Assembly: GCA_028714875.1 (NCBI GenBank)
Contig: JAQTLN010000010.1
Span: forward strand, 80,599-144,598
Source: Gallionellaceae bacterium
GTDB taxonomy: Bacteria > Pseudomonadota > Gammaproteobacteria > Burkholderiales > Thiobacillaceae
Length of the DNA: 64,000 nucleotides
Direction of reading: 5' to 3'
Below are positions 28,616 to 36,444 of the stretch, piece by piece (the first letter of the stretch is position 1; every line of letters begins with the position of its first letter). Both the position numbers and the translations under genes were made by a program. Below the pieces are notes generated by a model. It was not told the origin of the DNA. It did no database searches and saw nothing but the letters and a program-made list of their open reading frames with translations.

Positions 28616-29342
28616 CCCGAATCAGAACCATCTTCTCGCCGCCCTGCCCACGGTGGAATTCGAGTCCTTGGCCGCGCATCTGGAACTGGTCACGTTGCCG
28701 CTCGGTGAAATGCTCTACGAACCCGGCGGCCAGATGCGGCACGCCTTTTTCCCCACCAGCGCCATCGTCTCGCTGCATTACGTCATGGCGGATGGCGCTT
28801 CGGCCGAATCCGCCGGAGTGGGCAATGAGGGCGTTGTCGGTGTTTCGCTGTTCATGGGTGGGAATACCACGCCCAGCGCGGCCGTGGTGCAAACCGCCGG
28901 CCACGCCTACCGCCTGGAGAGCCGCAAGCTGGTTGAGGAATTTAATCGCGCCGGTCTGATGCAGCGTTTGATGCTGCGCTACACCCAGGCGCTGATGACC
29001 CAGATGGCGCAGACCGCGGCCTGCAATCGGCATCATTCGGTGGAACAGCAACTCTGCCGCTGGTTGTTGTTGACGCTCGATCGCATGGCGACGAACGAGT
29101 TGGTTATGACCCAGGAATTGATCGCCAGCATGCTCGGCGTGCGCCGCGAAGGCATTACCGAGGCCGCCGGCAATTTGCAGCGCGCGGGGGTGATCAGTTA
29201 CCGCCGTGGCCACATCGCCGTGCTCGATCGCCACGGCCTGGAGGCGCGCGTCTGCGAATGCTATGCGGTGGTCAAGACGGAACTGAAGCGACTGCTGTCC
29301 GACGTGCGCTATCGCCAGGGCACAGATGCCGGCGGCCACTGA
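28599..29342 (+). CDS. Crp/Fnr-family transcriptional regulator (paralogue 1)
   Basis: About 247 residues: an N-terminal cNMP-binding-like barrel (20-135) and a C-terminal winged helix (150-225). The barrel starts NHLLAALPTVEFESLAAHLE and contains EPGGQMRHAFFPTSAIVSL and GVSLFMGGNTTPSAAVVQ. The cAMP phosphate-cassette Arg/Ser are missing, so another ligand or a redox signal is likely. The recognition helix is MLGVRREGITEAAGNL, keeping the Arg-Glu that read GTGA-type half-sites in CRP. Conserved cysteines are TAACNRHH, QQLCRW and a CxC in RVCECYAV. Overlaps the REC-PAS gene, so it is the output end of that signalling operon. A GTG three bases earlier is possible. Confidence 0.92.
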   Translation: MSTSSSPNQNHLLAALPTVEFESLAAHLELVTLPLGEMLYEPGGQMRHAFFPTSAIVSLHYVMADGASAESAGVGNEGVVGVSLFMGGNTTPSAAVVQTAGHAYRLESRKLVEEFNRAGLMQRLMLRYTQALMTQMAQTAACNRHHSVEQQLCRWLLLTLDRMATNELVMTQELIASMLGVRREGITEAAGNLQRAGVISYRRGHIAVLDRHGLEARVCECYAVVKTELKRLLSDVRYRQGTDAGGH

Positions 29343-29426
29343 AGGCGCCCGAACGCAGCAGCGGGTGCGTAGCGGGTTATCGAAGGCGCTTTTCTCGTGA
29401 ACTGATGATGCGGTTGGCGCGGCGGT

Positions 29427-29524
29427 TCCCCCCTTTACCAAAGGGGGGTTAGGGGGGATTTCTGAGGCGGCTACTCAGGCAAACGTCGCTAAATCCACCT
29501 CGGTCCCCCTTTGAAAAAGGGGGA
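29427..29524. repeat. CCCCCCTTT...AAAGGGGGG dispersed repeat, copy 1
   Basis: TCCCCCCTTTACCAAAGGGG followed by GGGGGATTTCTGAGGCGGCT and closing with CCCCCTTTGAAAAAGGGGG. The same palindromic unit occurs at 32098, 34980 and 63804. The whole gap 29343-29651 has no gene. Confidence 0.85.
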
Positions 29525-29651
29525 AGTCACGTACCCATCGGCTTTCGCGCCTATCACGAGCCAACGCACAAAACACCTTGTCGAAGCCACGAACGCCACT
29601 ATCCCAGAGGCTTTTCGAGGATAAGTAAGCGGTCAACCGCCGTTTCCAGAA

Positions 29652-29864
29652 TCAATACTTGCCGCTGTCGGTGTTGTTGCCTTTGGCTGTGTCCTGGATG
29701 TTTTCACCCACTTGCTCAATCTTCTGCCCGGTCTTTTCCATCGCGTCGTCGACCTTCTTGCCGGCCACTTCCATCGGGCCTTCCTGCTTCTGGCAACCGG
29801 GTAGCGCGATGAGCAAAACACTGACGGCCAGGCCAGCGCCGAGGATTGTTCCGAATTTCGTCAT
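29652..29864 (-). CDS. small entericidin-like lipoprotein (paralogue A)
   Basis: 70 residues. Lipoprotein signal MTKFGTILGAGLAVSVLLIA with lipobox LPGC at about residue 25. The mature part, charged and helical, includes KQEGPMEVAGKKVDDAMEKT. AGGAG six bases upstream sets the start at 29864. It is clearly a paralogue of the lipoprotein at 33525 (shared LPGCQK, EGP, AGK, IQD, AKGN). It lies in an operon-like row with the two genes on its right. Probably an envelope-stress lipoprotein. Confidence 0.8.
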   Translation of the reverse strand: MTKFGTILGAGLAVSVLLIALPGCQKQEGPMEVAGKKVDDAMEKTGQKIEQVGENIQDTAKGNNTDSGKY

Positions 29865-29950
29865 GGGATTCTCCTGTTGATCCGCGCGCGCGCGGTGGTG
29901 GTCTCGCGCCACGCTGACCAGGCTGGTCGGCGCGGTGCGCGGGCCATCAA

Positions 29951-30160
29951 TCACTTCCCGACTTCGTGGCCGATCACACCGCCAACGGCGGCGCCGCCCA
30001 CGGTTCCGACCGTGCTGCCGCCGGTCAGAATGGCACCGCCAACTGCGCCGACTCCGGCGCCGATGGCGGTGTTCTTGTCCTGCGCGGACATCCCGGCACA
30101 ACCACCAAGCAACATGGCTGCGACAGCGGCACTGAGTGTGAATTTCTGCATGGATTTCAT
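29951..30160 (-). CDS. glycine-zipper lipoprotein (OsmB-like)
   Basis: 69 residues. Signal KFTLSAAVAAMLLGGC with the lipobox Cys at about residue 21, then a glycine zipper GAGVGAVGGAILTGG and GGAAVGGVIGHEVGK that can form a membrane-inserting hairpin. Similar to OsmB-type stress lipoproteins. GAGG eight bases upstream of ATG 30160. Between the Cys-repeat gene and lipoprotein A on the same strand. Confidence 0.8.
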   Translation of the reverse strand: MKSMQKFTLSAAVAAMLLGGCAGMSAQDKNTAIGAGVGAVGGAILTGGSTVGTVGGAAVGGVIGHEVGK

Positions 30161-30217
30161 TTGATTACCTCTATCTGAATATGGTCCTCCCGGTACGGCG
30201 TACCGGGCGGTTTCGAC

Positions 30218-30799
30218 TTACGACTTACCAAAGTGCGCTTTGGCTTGATTCACACAAACCTCTTTTGCACCACCAGTCAGAGCGTCGCACTTTTCCTTCG
30301 CCACCTTGTATCGGGCATCCAGCGTGTCCGCCGCGGCGTCCTTCCGGGCTTCGCTGATCTCGCTCCTGGCGGTGGCCGTCGCGGCCGAGGTCTTCAGTTC
30401 AGCCTTGGCGCCGGCCTTGACGCTGGTCTGCGCGGCCTTCGCCTCCTTCACGCAAACATCTTTCACGTTGCCGGCCACGTCGTCGCACTTTTCATTGGCC
30501 ACCGCATAGTCGGCATCCGCCTTGGCGACGCGCGCCAGGTAGTGGTTCTTCCGGGTGGGCTTGTAGCTGGCTTCGAGTTCGGCCAGGGCGACTTTTTCCT
30601 GGCCCTTGGCCTCGGCCGCGCAAATATCGTTCAGGTTGCCGGCCAACGGCGCGCAGTTCGCCTTGCTTGCCTTGTACTCGAGCGCAATCTTGTCCTTGCC
30701 GGCCTTGTAGTCGGATTTGGAAATACCTTCCGCCATCGCGCCGGCGTTTACCGTCATGCCGAGTGCCAGCAGGAGAATGTTGATATTGAAAGTTTTCAT
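30218..30799 (-). CDS. exported protein with three Cys-pair repeats
   Basis: 193 residues with signal peptide (INILLLALGMTVNAGAMA). Three repeats share an A-x-x-x-C-x8-9-C-x3-A pattern: ANCAPLAGNLNDICAAEAKG, EKCDDVAGNVKDVCVKEAKA and EKCDALTGGAKEVCVNQAKA. They are joined by Ala/Lys-rich helical linkers. Each repeat may hold one disulfide. I do not recognise a named family; helical periplasmic stress or metal-binding roles are possible. AGGA seven bases before the ATG. The dyad motif sits 163 bases upstream, on the same strand. Confidence 0.78.
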   Translation of the reverse strand: MKTFNINILLLALGMTVNAGAMAEGISKSDYKAGKDKIALEYKASKANCAPLAGNLNDICAAEAKGQEKVALAELEASYKPTRKNHYLARVAKADADYAVANEKCDDVAGNVKDVCVKEAKAAQTSVKAGAKAELKTSAATATARSEISEARKDAAADTLDARYKVAKEKCDALTGGAKEVCVNQAKAHFGKS

Positions 30800-30961
30800 T
30801 TTTTGATCCTGAGGTAACGAGATTGGGGTGAGGTTCGGCAGGTCATGCCGGACCCTTTTCTCTTCGCCAGGAACGCGTTGCCTGCGACCTTCGCTGGTCG
30901 CCGCGCGGCGGACATTGCATTTGGCTCCGATGCTTCAATATTGAAGAGCAGGTTTGGCGCC

Positions 30962-30980
30962 GTCTGTCTGCTGACGCACA
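30962..30980 (-). promoter_or_regulatory. 19-bp dyad motif, copy 3 (Cys-repeat operon)
   Basis: On the minus strand TGTGCGTCAGCAGACAGAC. A 12-base palindrome TTCAATATTGAA that could include the -10 box follows about 17 bases later. Confidence 0.65.
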
Positions 30981-31109
30981 TAGACGATCGAATATCCACG
31001 CGGCCGCCATCGGGAATCGCTGGGGTTCAACGAATTCCTCGTGCTCGGCCTTCCCGCCCTGGCCTACGCGGCGGTGCTACCCGGCTAAGGAAACGCTGAT
31101 TATTTATTT

Positions 31110-31189
31110 CGTCACCCCGGCGAAAGCTGGGGTCCAGGTTATTGATTTCACTGGATTCCGGCCCCGGATAAGTGCATTCCGGGGTGACG
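31110..31189. repeat. palindromic intergenic repeat
   Basis: CGTCACCCCGG at 31110 is mirrored by CCGGGGTGACG ending at 31189, with inner GGGGTCCAGG and CTGGATTCCGG segments. It is the common proteobacterial CCCGGCGAAAGC-type repeat. The rest of 30981-31348 contains nothing I recognise. Confidence 0.75.
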
Positions 31190-31348
31190 TGCTATCGCCG
31201 GAATGACGTCACCGCATTTATTCAGCGCCTTCCTAAAGAAATTCCTTACGTGGGTGTATCGACGCTGGCCTATGATCGGAGCGCTAACTCATTCGATGCA
31301 GGCCCGCCGGAAAGGTCATTGCCCGTATCCGATACTTCGAGATCACTC

Positions 31349-32071
31349 ATGCTCAGCAACCATGTCCCCCCCCCGCAGAACCACCTGCTTGCCGCGCTGC
31401 CGCCTGAGGAGTACGCGCACCTCTCGGCGCAACTGGAACTGGTTCCGATGCCGCTCGGCGAAACGGTTTGCGAGCCTGGCATGCCGATGCGCCACGTCTA
31501 TTTCCCCACCACCTGCATCGTCTCCCTGCTCTATGTCATGGAGGATGGCGCCTCGGCCGAGATTGCCGTGGTCGGTAACGAAGGCCTCGTCGGCGTTTCC
31601 CTGTTCATGGGTGGAGAAACCACAACCAGCCAGGCCGTGGTGCAAAGCGCTGGCCACGCCTACCGCTTGAAGGGGCCGCTGTTGAAGGCAGAGTTCTTTC
31701 GCGCCGGCCCGATGCAGCGTCTCCTTCTTCGCTACACCCAGGCATTGCTGACCCAGATGGCGCAGACGGCGGTGTGCAACCGGCATCATTCCCTGGACCA
31801 GCAACTCTGCCGCTGGCTGCTCCTCAGCCTCGACCGCCTCCCATCGAACGAATTGGTCATGACTCAGGAACTGATCGCCAACATGCTCGGGGTGCGCCGC
31901 GAGGGGGTCACTGAGGCCGCCGGCAACCTGCATCGGGCCGGCCTGATCGACTACCGCCGCGGCCACATCACCGTGCTCGACCGCAAGGGCTTGGAGGCTC
32001 GGGTGTGCGAGTGCTATGCGGTGGTCAAGAAGGAGAATGATCGCTTGCTCTCGGCCTCACGGTTTCACTGA
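31349..32071 (+). CDS. Crp/Fnr-family transcriptional regulator (paralogue 2)
   Basis: About 240 residues, closely related to paralogue 1 along its whole length: QNHLLAALPPEEYAHLSAQL, VGNEGLVGVSLFMGGETTTS and recognition helix MLGVRREGVTEAAGNL. It keeps the same cysteines (TAVCNRHH, QQLCRW, RVCECYAV) and the same loss of cAMP-binding residues. I place the start at ATG 31349, where similarity to paralogue 1 begins; upstream codons to 31172 look untranslated. A copy of the CCCCCC repeat follows it, as for paralogue 1, suggesting that gene plus repeat were duplicated together. Confidence 0.92.
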   Translation: MLSNHVPPPQNHLLAALPPEEYAHLSAQLELVPMPLGETVCEPGMPMRHVYFPTTCIVSLLYVMEDGASAEIAVVGNEGLVGVSLFMGGETTTSQAVVQSAGHAYRLKGPLLKAEFFRAGPMQRLLLRYTQALLTQMAQTAVCNRHHSLDQQLCRWLLLSLDRLPSNELVMTQELIANMLGVRREGVTEAAGNLHRAGLIDYRRGHITVLDRKGLEARVCECYAVVKKENDRLLSASRFH

Positions 32072-32097
32072 TCAGTGGTTGCGATTCGAGCGGGGAT

Positions 32098-32198
32098 CCC
32101 CCCCTTTATCAAAGGGGGGCAGGGGGGATTTCTGAGGCGGCGGCCAAGTCCCTGCTTATACCCTTCGGTACCTTGATCCCCCTTTGACAAAGGGGGAG
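32098..32198. repeat. CCCCCCTTT...AAAGGGGGG dispersed repeat, copy 2
   Basis: CCCCCCTTTATCAAAGGGGG, then GGGGGATTTCTGAGGCGGC, closing with CCCCCTTTGACAAAGGGGG. Same family as at 29427. Confidence 0.85.
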
Positions 32199-32257
32199 GC
32201 CATTCCCTCGGGCGCTTGCTCAGCGATAACCGCGTACCCCAACCGCCATGCGCGTTA

Positions 32258-32276
32258 TGTGCGCTAGCGTCCAGAC
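32258..32276 (+). promoter_or_regulatory. 19-bp dyad motif, copy 4 (upstream of Crp/Fnr paralogue 3)
   Basis: TGTGCGCTAGCGTCCAGAC lies 73 bases before the GTG start of the third Crp/Fnr gene, in its orientation. GAATAT, a possible -10, starts about 7 bases before the usual spacing. Suggests autoregulation. Confidence 0.6.
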
Positions 32277-32348
32277 GAGTGGTGAATATCGCCGCAGCCT
32301 GTGAAGCGCCCGTCTCGGGCCGCCTTCGCCCCCACCCGGAGAGTTCAC

Positions 32349-33056
32349 GTGCCACGCGCCCAGCCAGCTCCAGTTGCCAATCGTCTTCTTGCCGCCTTGC
32401 CGCGCAAGGATCGCCAGCGTTTCGTGGCGGGTTGCGCGGAAGTCGAACTGGTGTTCGCCGAAGTCCTGGCCGAACCCGGTGAACGCATTCGCCATGTCTA
32501 CTTCCCAACGCAAAGCTTCATTTCCCTGGTCGCGCCTATTGAGGGTCGCCCCGGCCTGGAGGTGGGCATGGTCGGCGACGAGGGCATGCTCGGAATATCG
32601 CTCATCCTCGGCGTGGACGTTTCCCCGTTGCACGCCTTGGTGCAGGGTGCTGGCCCGGCGCTGCGGATGAGCGCCACGCCGTTTCGCCACGAGCTCGAAC
32701 TGAGCCCGGCGCTGCAACGCCTGCTTCGGCGCTACCTTCATGTCTTGATGACACAACTCGCGCAAACAGCCGCCTGCACCCGCTTCCATCTGGTGGAGGC
32801 GCGCCTCGCCCGCTGGCTCTTGATGACGCGGGATCGAGCGCATTCGGACGAGTTTCGTCTCACCCATGAATTCCTGGCCTACATGCTGGGCGTGCGCCGC
32901 GTTGGTGTCACCAAGGCCGCGGCCGCGCTGCAACTGCGCAAATTGATCGGTTATCACCGCGGTGACATCACGATTCTCGACAGCGCCGGCCTGGAAGCGG
33001 TTTCCTGCGGGTGCTATGCGGCCGACAAAACGACTTACACCGGGATGCTGGGGTAA
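32349..33056 (+). CDS. Crp/Fnr-family transcriptional regulator (paralogue 3, diverged)
   Basis: About 235 residues. Same architecture as the two preceding regulators but more distant: [40 protein letters not shown], recognition helix [16 protein letters not shown]. The helix Glu is replaced by Val, so DNA specificity may differ. It retains TAACTRFH and a CxC near the end (SCGCYAA). GTG 32349 is preferred: GGAG is seven bases upstream and the sequence then aligns with its paralogues. The dyad motif upstream makes it the regulator most directly tied to the regulon. Confidence 0.9.
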   Translation: MPRAQPAPVANRLLAALPRKDRQRFVAGCAEVELVFAEVLAEPGERIRHVYFPTQSFISLVAPIEGRPGLEVGMVGDEGMLGISLILGVDVSPLHALVQGAGPALRMSATPFRHELELSPALQRLLRRYLHVLMTQLAQTAACTRFHLVEARLARWLLMTRDRAHSDEFRLTHEFLAYMLGVRRVGVTKAAAALQLRKLIGYHRGDITILDSAGLEAVSCGCYAADKTTYTGMLG

Positions 33057-33091
33057 CCGTGTTCTACCGTGTGCCGTTACTTCGCTCATAT

Positions 33092-33110
33092 TGTTCGCCA
33101 GCGCACAGAG
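33092..33110 (+). promoter_or_regulatory. 19-bp dyad motif, copy 5 (lmo0937-like gene)
   Basis: TGTTCGCCAGCGCACAGAG, one mismatch from consensus, 154 bases before the micro-protein start. Confidence 0.7.
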
Positions 33111-33263
33111 CGCGCCCGCAAAAAAGTGGATCGTCGCGCTGGACGAAACACCGTTTTATTCCCCCGGGCCGGCGTCATGACTCAAATTGTTGCCACGGCT
33201 GATTACAGGCTTTCGGCGGTATGACAGATCGGTTTTTATTCAGCTTTCTAAGGAGTACGAAAA

Positions 33264-33410
33264 ATGCTCGGAACCATTGCGGTTGTGTTGATCATCCTCT
33301 GGCTGCTCGGCCTGGTTTCCTCATACACCATGGGCGGGTTCATTCACATTCTCCTGGTCGTTGCCGTGGTGATGATATTGCTGCGGGTCATTCAGGGCCG
33401 CCGTCTGTGA
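33264..33410 (+). CDS. lmo0937-family membrane micro-protein
   Basis: 48 residues with two membrane segments: MLGTIAVVLIILWLLGLVSS and FIHILLVVAVVMILLRVIQG, ending RRL. This matches the lmo0937/DUF5670 family of tiny stress-linked membrane proteins. AAGGAG eight bases upstream gives strong start support. First gene after the dyad motif; the lipoprotein at 33525 and the AI-2E-type transporter probably follow in the same transcript. Confidence 0.85.
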   Translation: MLGTIAVVLIILWLLGLVSSYTMGGFIHILLVVAVVMILLRVIQGRRL

Positions 33411-33524
33411 CGAGCCGGAAAATGCTTATGCGGCGCGGGGAACAATAGCCGTTCGGAAAGTCCAAAACACTGAAACTCGCCATGCCCATGGCGGGGCTTG
33501 TTCAATCGCATCAAGGAGATGGAA

Positions 33525-33752
33525 ATGATGAAACTCGGAAAAATTGTCGGCGCGGTCGTGGTCATGAGCGCGTTGCTGGTAGTCCTGCCCGGATGCCAGA
33601 AGAAGGAAGGTCCGGCGGAGCGAGCCGGCAAGGAACTCGATATGGCGGTAGAGAAAGCGGGCAACGAAGTCGACAAGGCTGCGGCGAAGGTCGGCGAGCA
33701 GGTGGAAAAAGCCGGTGACAAGATCCAGGACGCGGCCAAGGGCAATCAGTAG
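33525..33752 (+). CDS. small entericidin-like lipoprotein (paralogue B)
   Basis: 75 residues. Lipobox LPGC at about residue 25 after GKIVGAVVVMSALLVV. The mature helix contains AGKELDMAVEKAGNEVDKAA and ends KIQDAAKGNQ. Paralogue of 29652-29864. AAGGAG six bases before ATG 33525. Likely outer-membrane or periplasmic-facing lipoprotein; heptad-like Ala/Val/Lys pattern suggests a coiled coil. Confidence 0.82.
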   Translation: MMKLGKIVGAVVVMSALLVVLPGCQKKEGPAERAGKELDMAVEKAGNEVDKAAAKVGEQVEKAGDKIQDAAKGNQ

Positions 33753-33785
33753 TACCCGTTCCATTGAACGCCGAGGTTTCGCGCG

Positions 33786-34865
33786 ATGCCCACGGAACAA
33801 CGTCTACGGCAATTCGTGCAACTGGCCGCCCTCGGCATCGTTGTCGTCGGCTGCTACCAGGTTCTGCTCCCGTTCATACCCGCCATCCTGTTCGCGGTGG
33901 TGGTGTGCATTTCGACCTGGCCACTTTATGAGCGGCTGCGATGCTCCTTGGGGGGCAGATCCACCCTGGCGGCACTGGTGATGGTGCTGCTGTTGGTGGT
34001 GCTGGTGATCGGGCCGTCGGCCTTGCTGGCCGCCCGACTCACAAACAACGTGACGAGCATCGTCGAGGCGGCCAGGACTTTGCTGGAAAATGGGCCTATC
34101 CATGCGCCGGCCTGGCTCAAGGACATCCCCATTGTCGGCGCGCAACTCGACGACTACTGGCAAGGGTTGGCCAGCGGCCGGGAAGAGGCGGCGGCGCTGT
34201 TCCACGGCCTGCTGGAACCGGCCAAGGATTTCCTCCTGATTGCCGGCAAAGCCATCGGTCAAAGCCTGCTGCAGATGACCTTTGCCGTATTCATCGGTTT
34301 CTTTTTATTTCGCGACGGTGACGCCCTGGTGGAGACACTGCGATTCGGGCTGGACAGGCTCGCCGGGCCTATCGGCACCGATATGCTGGCAACCATCCGC
34401 GGCACCGTGGCGGGCGTCGTACATGGCATTTTCGGCACGGCGCTGGCGCAGGCCCTGGTCGCCTGGATCGGATTCCTCATCGCCGGCGTACCGGGCGCCT
34501 TCCTGCTTGCGGTCGCCACCTTTTTTCTTTCCATGGTCCCAGTCGGTCCACCGCTGATCTGGGGCGGTGCAACTTTCTGGCTGTTCAATCAGGGCAACAC
34601 GGGCTGGGCGATTTTCATGGTCCTGTGGGGCTTCTTTGCTATCAGCAGCATCGACAACTTCGTCAAACCCTACCTGATCAGCCTCGGTAGCGGTTTGCCC
34701 CTGCTCCTGATCGTGCTGGGCGTGTTTGGGGGTGTAGTCGCCTTCGGCTTCATCGGCATCTTTATCGGCCCGCCGCTGCTCGCGCTTGGCCTGACCCTGG
34801 TGCGGTTGTGGACGACAGCGCCAGCGGCGGAGGCCGAGGCTTCCGCCACGGAGCCATCCTCCTAA
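33786..34865 (+). CDS. AI-2E family (PerM-type) membrane transporter
   Basis: 359 residues, about eight membrane segments. Two pairs at the N-terminus (FVQLAALGIVVVGCYQVLLP; LVMVLLLVVLVIGPSALLAA) are followed by an amphipathic soluble stretch (100-160). Then comes the conserved C-terminal core with GTVAGVVHGIFGTALAQALV, FLSMVPVGPPLIW, ISSIDNFVKPYLIS and FIGIFIGPPLLALG. The family includes putative exporters of unclear substrate (autoinducer-2 release, Na/H antiport). It follows lipoprotein B by 33 bases. Confidence 0.9.
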   Translation: MPTEQRLRQFVQLAALGIVVVGCYQVLLPFIPAILFAVVVCISTWPLYERLRCSLGGRSTLAALVMVLLLVVLVIGPSALLAARLTNNVTSIVEAARTLLENGPIHAPAWLKDIPIVGAQLDDYWQGLASGREEAAALFHGLLEPAKDFLLIAGKAIGQSLLQMTFAVFIGFFLFRDGDALVETLRFGLDRLAGPIGTDMLATIRGTVAGVVHGIFGTALAQALVAWIGFLIAGVPGAFLLAVATFFLSMVPVGPPLIWGGATFWLFNQGNTGWAIFMVLWGFFAISSIDNFVKPYLISLGSGLPLLLIVLGVFGGVVAFGFIGIFIGPPLLALGLTLVRLWTTAPAAEAEASATEPSS

Positions 34866-34937
34866 TCGGGCGGTCATCGCTTCGCTCAACCCAGCTATCA
34901 GCTGCCAGTAACGCCCTGCTAAGGAAGCGCTGATTTC

Positions 34938-35122
34938 GCGTTACCTGGTGATATGCGCGAAAGCCGATGGCAACGTGGCCTCCCCCTTTTTCAAAGGGGG
35001 AATGAGGGGGATTTCTCCAGGGGTTGTGCCAGTTCAAGCGTCCGAAAATCCCCCCTAACCCCCCTTTGAAAAAGGGGGGGACCTGTTCCCCGACTTCATC
35101 AACGGCTAACGAGAAAAGTGCC
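34938..35122. repeat. composite CCCCC dispersed repeat, copy 3
   Basis: Two back-to-back CCCCCTTTTTCAAAGGGGG-type palindromes (34980-35000 and 35049-35080). They are bordered by GTTACCTGGTGAT on the left and the mirrored TAACGAGAAAAGTGCC on the right. The same border words occur at 63767, so this is a complete composite unit of about 185 bases. Confidence 0.8.
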
Positions 35123-35129
35123 TTCCCTA

Positions 35130-35148
35130 AGTGTGTTGCCGCACAGAC
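35130..35148 (+). promoter_or_regulatory. 19-bp dyad motif, copy 6 (degenerate)
   Basis: AGTGTGTTGCCGCACAGAC. The right half is perfect but the dyad TGTG/CACA is two bases closer than in other copies. 107 bases before the next gene; GGATAACC, a possible -10, follows about 16 bases later. Confidence 0.5.
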
Positions 35149-35254
35149 TGCCCTCCCCATGCCCGGATAACCTGCCAAGTGAAGACCTGAAGTCAGTGCC
35201 GTTTTGCTTGATAGCCATTGGCTCCAGCGCTCGTTATCGAACTGGAGAGCGATC

Positions 35255-36331
35255 ATGCGTAATCGACTAATTGTGCTGTGTTTGATGCTGGGCACGGTGG
35301 TTCCGGCTTCGGCGCAGGTGAGCGTCCGCATCGGGTTTCCCAACGTGAACATCGGAATCAACCTGCCGCTCTATCCGGAACTCGAACCGATACCGGGCTA
35401 CCCGGTTTACTACGCGCCACGGCTGGATTCCAACTACTTCTTCTACGATGGCATGTACTGGGTCTACCAGCGGGATAGCTGGTATGCGAGCTCCTGGTAC
35501 AACGGGCCATGGGCGCTGGTGGACCAGGAGGCCGTGCCGCTGTTTGTCCTGCGCATCCCCGTGCGCTATTACCGGCAACCGCCCGTGTACTTCCGCGACT
35601 GGCAGTTGGATGCGCCGCCACGCTGGGGTAATTTCTGGGGATATGGATGGGCGCAACGTCGCAGCGGCTGGGACCGCTGGGACCACCACTCGGCCCCCGC
35701 GCCCGCGCCTCTACCGATCTATCAGCGGCAATATTCCGGTGACCGTTATCCCCGATGGGAGCAGCAACAGAGGCTGCATGAGCAGAGTTACCGTTACCAA
35801 CCGCAAGATCCCGTGGTACGCCAACAGTATCAGGGGCAGCGAGTGCAACGCGCGCCCGAACCGCCTCAGCGCGGAACGCCGGGAGCGCGGGAGGAGAGAC
35901 ATCCCGCGCCGCAGGATGCCCAGCGCCACAACCCATACCTGCCGCAAGTGCCGGAGCAGCAGCGCGAGCCGAGGGAGAGACATTCTGGAGCGCGCGAGGA
36001 GCAGCGTTTCAACCCCTACCTGGCACCCCCATCGGTGCAGCAGCGCGCGTCCGCCCCTCCTGTTCAATCACCGCAAGAACGCGAAAAAACCCCGCAGCGG
36101 CCAGCGCCGAACCCGGCCCCGCCGCAAAGGAGTGGCCCGCCTGTCCAGCAGCAAAGTCAGCCGCGCCAGCAAGACGCCGCCCAGCATCAGCCGCCGGAAC
36201 GCGATGCACACGGCCAAGGGCCGGCGCCACAGGGCAAAGGGGCTCCGCGCTCATCGGAGAAGGAAGAGCGGTCTGGACAGGAAAAAGGTCGCGACCGGGA
36301 TGATGACCGGGGCCAGGGCCAGCAGCGCTAA
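35255..36331 (+). CDS. exported protein with aromatic N-domain and Gln/Pro/Arg-rich tail
   Basis: About 358 residues. Signal peptide RNRLIVLCLMLGTVVPASAQ. Residues 25-125 form a Tyr/Trp-rich domain (YYAPRLDSNYFFYDGMYW, RDSWYASSWYNGPWALVD, VRYYRQPPVYFRDW), found in hypothetical betaproteobacterial surface proteins. From about 150 to the end it is low-complexity, Gln/Pro/Arg/Glu-rich and probably disordered. Two degenerate repeats are HNPYLPQVPEQQ and FNPYLAPPSVQQ; the same N-P-Y-L-P words appear in the crystallin-like protein at 43151. GGAG seven bases before ATG 35255. Function unknown, likely cell-envelope. Confidence 0.75.
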   Translation: MRNRLIVLCLMLGTVVPASAQVSVRIGFPNVNIGINLPLYPELEPIPGYPVYYAPRLDSNYFFYDGMYWVYQRDSWYASSWYNGPWALVDQEAVPLFVLRIPVRYYRQPPVYFRDWQLDAPPRWGNFWGYGWAQRRSGWDRWDHHSAPAPAPLPIYQRQYSGDRYPRWEQQQRLHEQSYRYQPQDPVVRQQYQGQRVQRAPEPPQRGTPGAREERHPAPQDAQRHNPYLPQVPEQQREPRERHSGAREEQRFNPYLAPPSVQQRASAPPVQSPQEREKTPQRPAPNPAPPQRSGPPVQQQSQPRQQDAAQHQPPERDAHGQGPAPQGKGAPRSSEKEERSGQEKGRDRDDDRGQGQQR

Positions 36332-36336
36332 CGCCA

Positions 36337-36362
36337 CGACGACCAAAGTCCGACAGGCTGCT
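36337..36362. repeat. solo terminal segment of the HlyIII-inserted element
   Basis: These 26 bases (ending CGACAGGCTGCT) are the exact reverse complement of the left end (38685-38710) of the element inside the haemolysin-III gene. Only one end is present here, directly after a stop codon. Confidence 0.85.
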
Positions 36363-36444
36363 AGCGTCATGACAGCCGCTTGACCATTTAGACGCCCTGG
36401 CCCGCGAGGGGCAGGGTCTTGTTAGCCAAATGAAAGGAATCATC

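Noticed and set aside
33431..33455. TATGCGGCGCGGGGAACAAT before lipoprotein B as another dyad copy
   Set aside because: Only the left half resembles the consensus and the spacing is wrong; the gene can be read from the upstream site at 33092.
33786..34865. Quorum-sensing autoinducer-2 system
   Set aside because: The AI-2E family name is not proof of function; no luxS or lsr genes are present.
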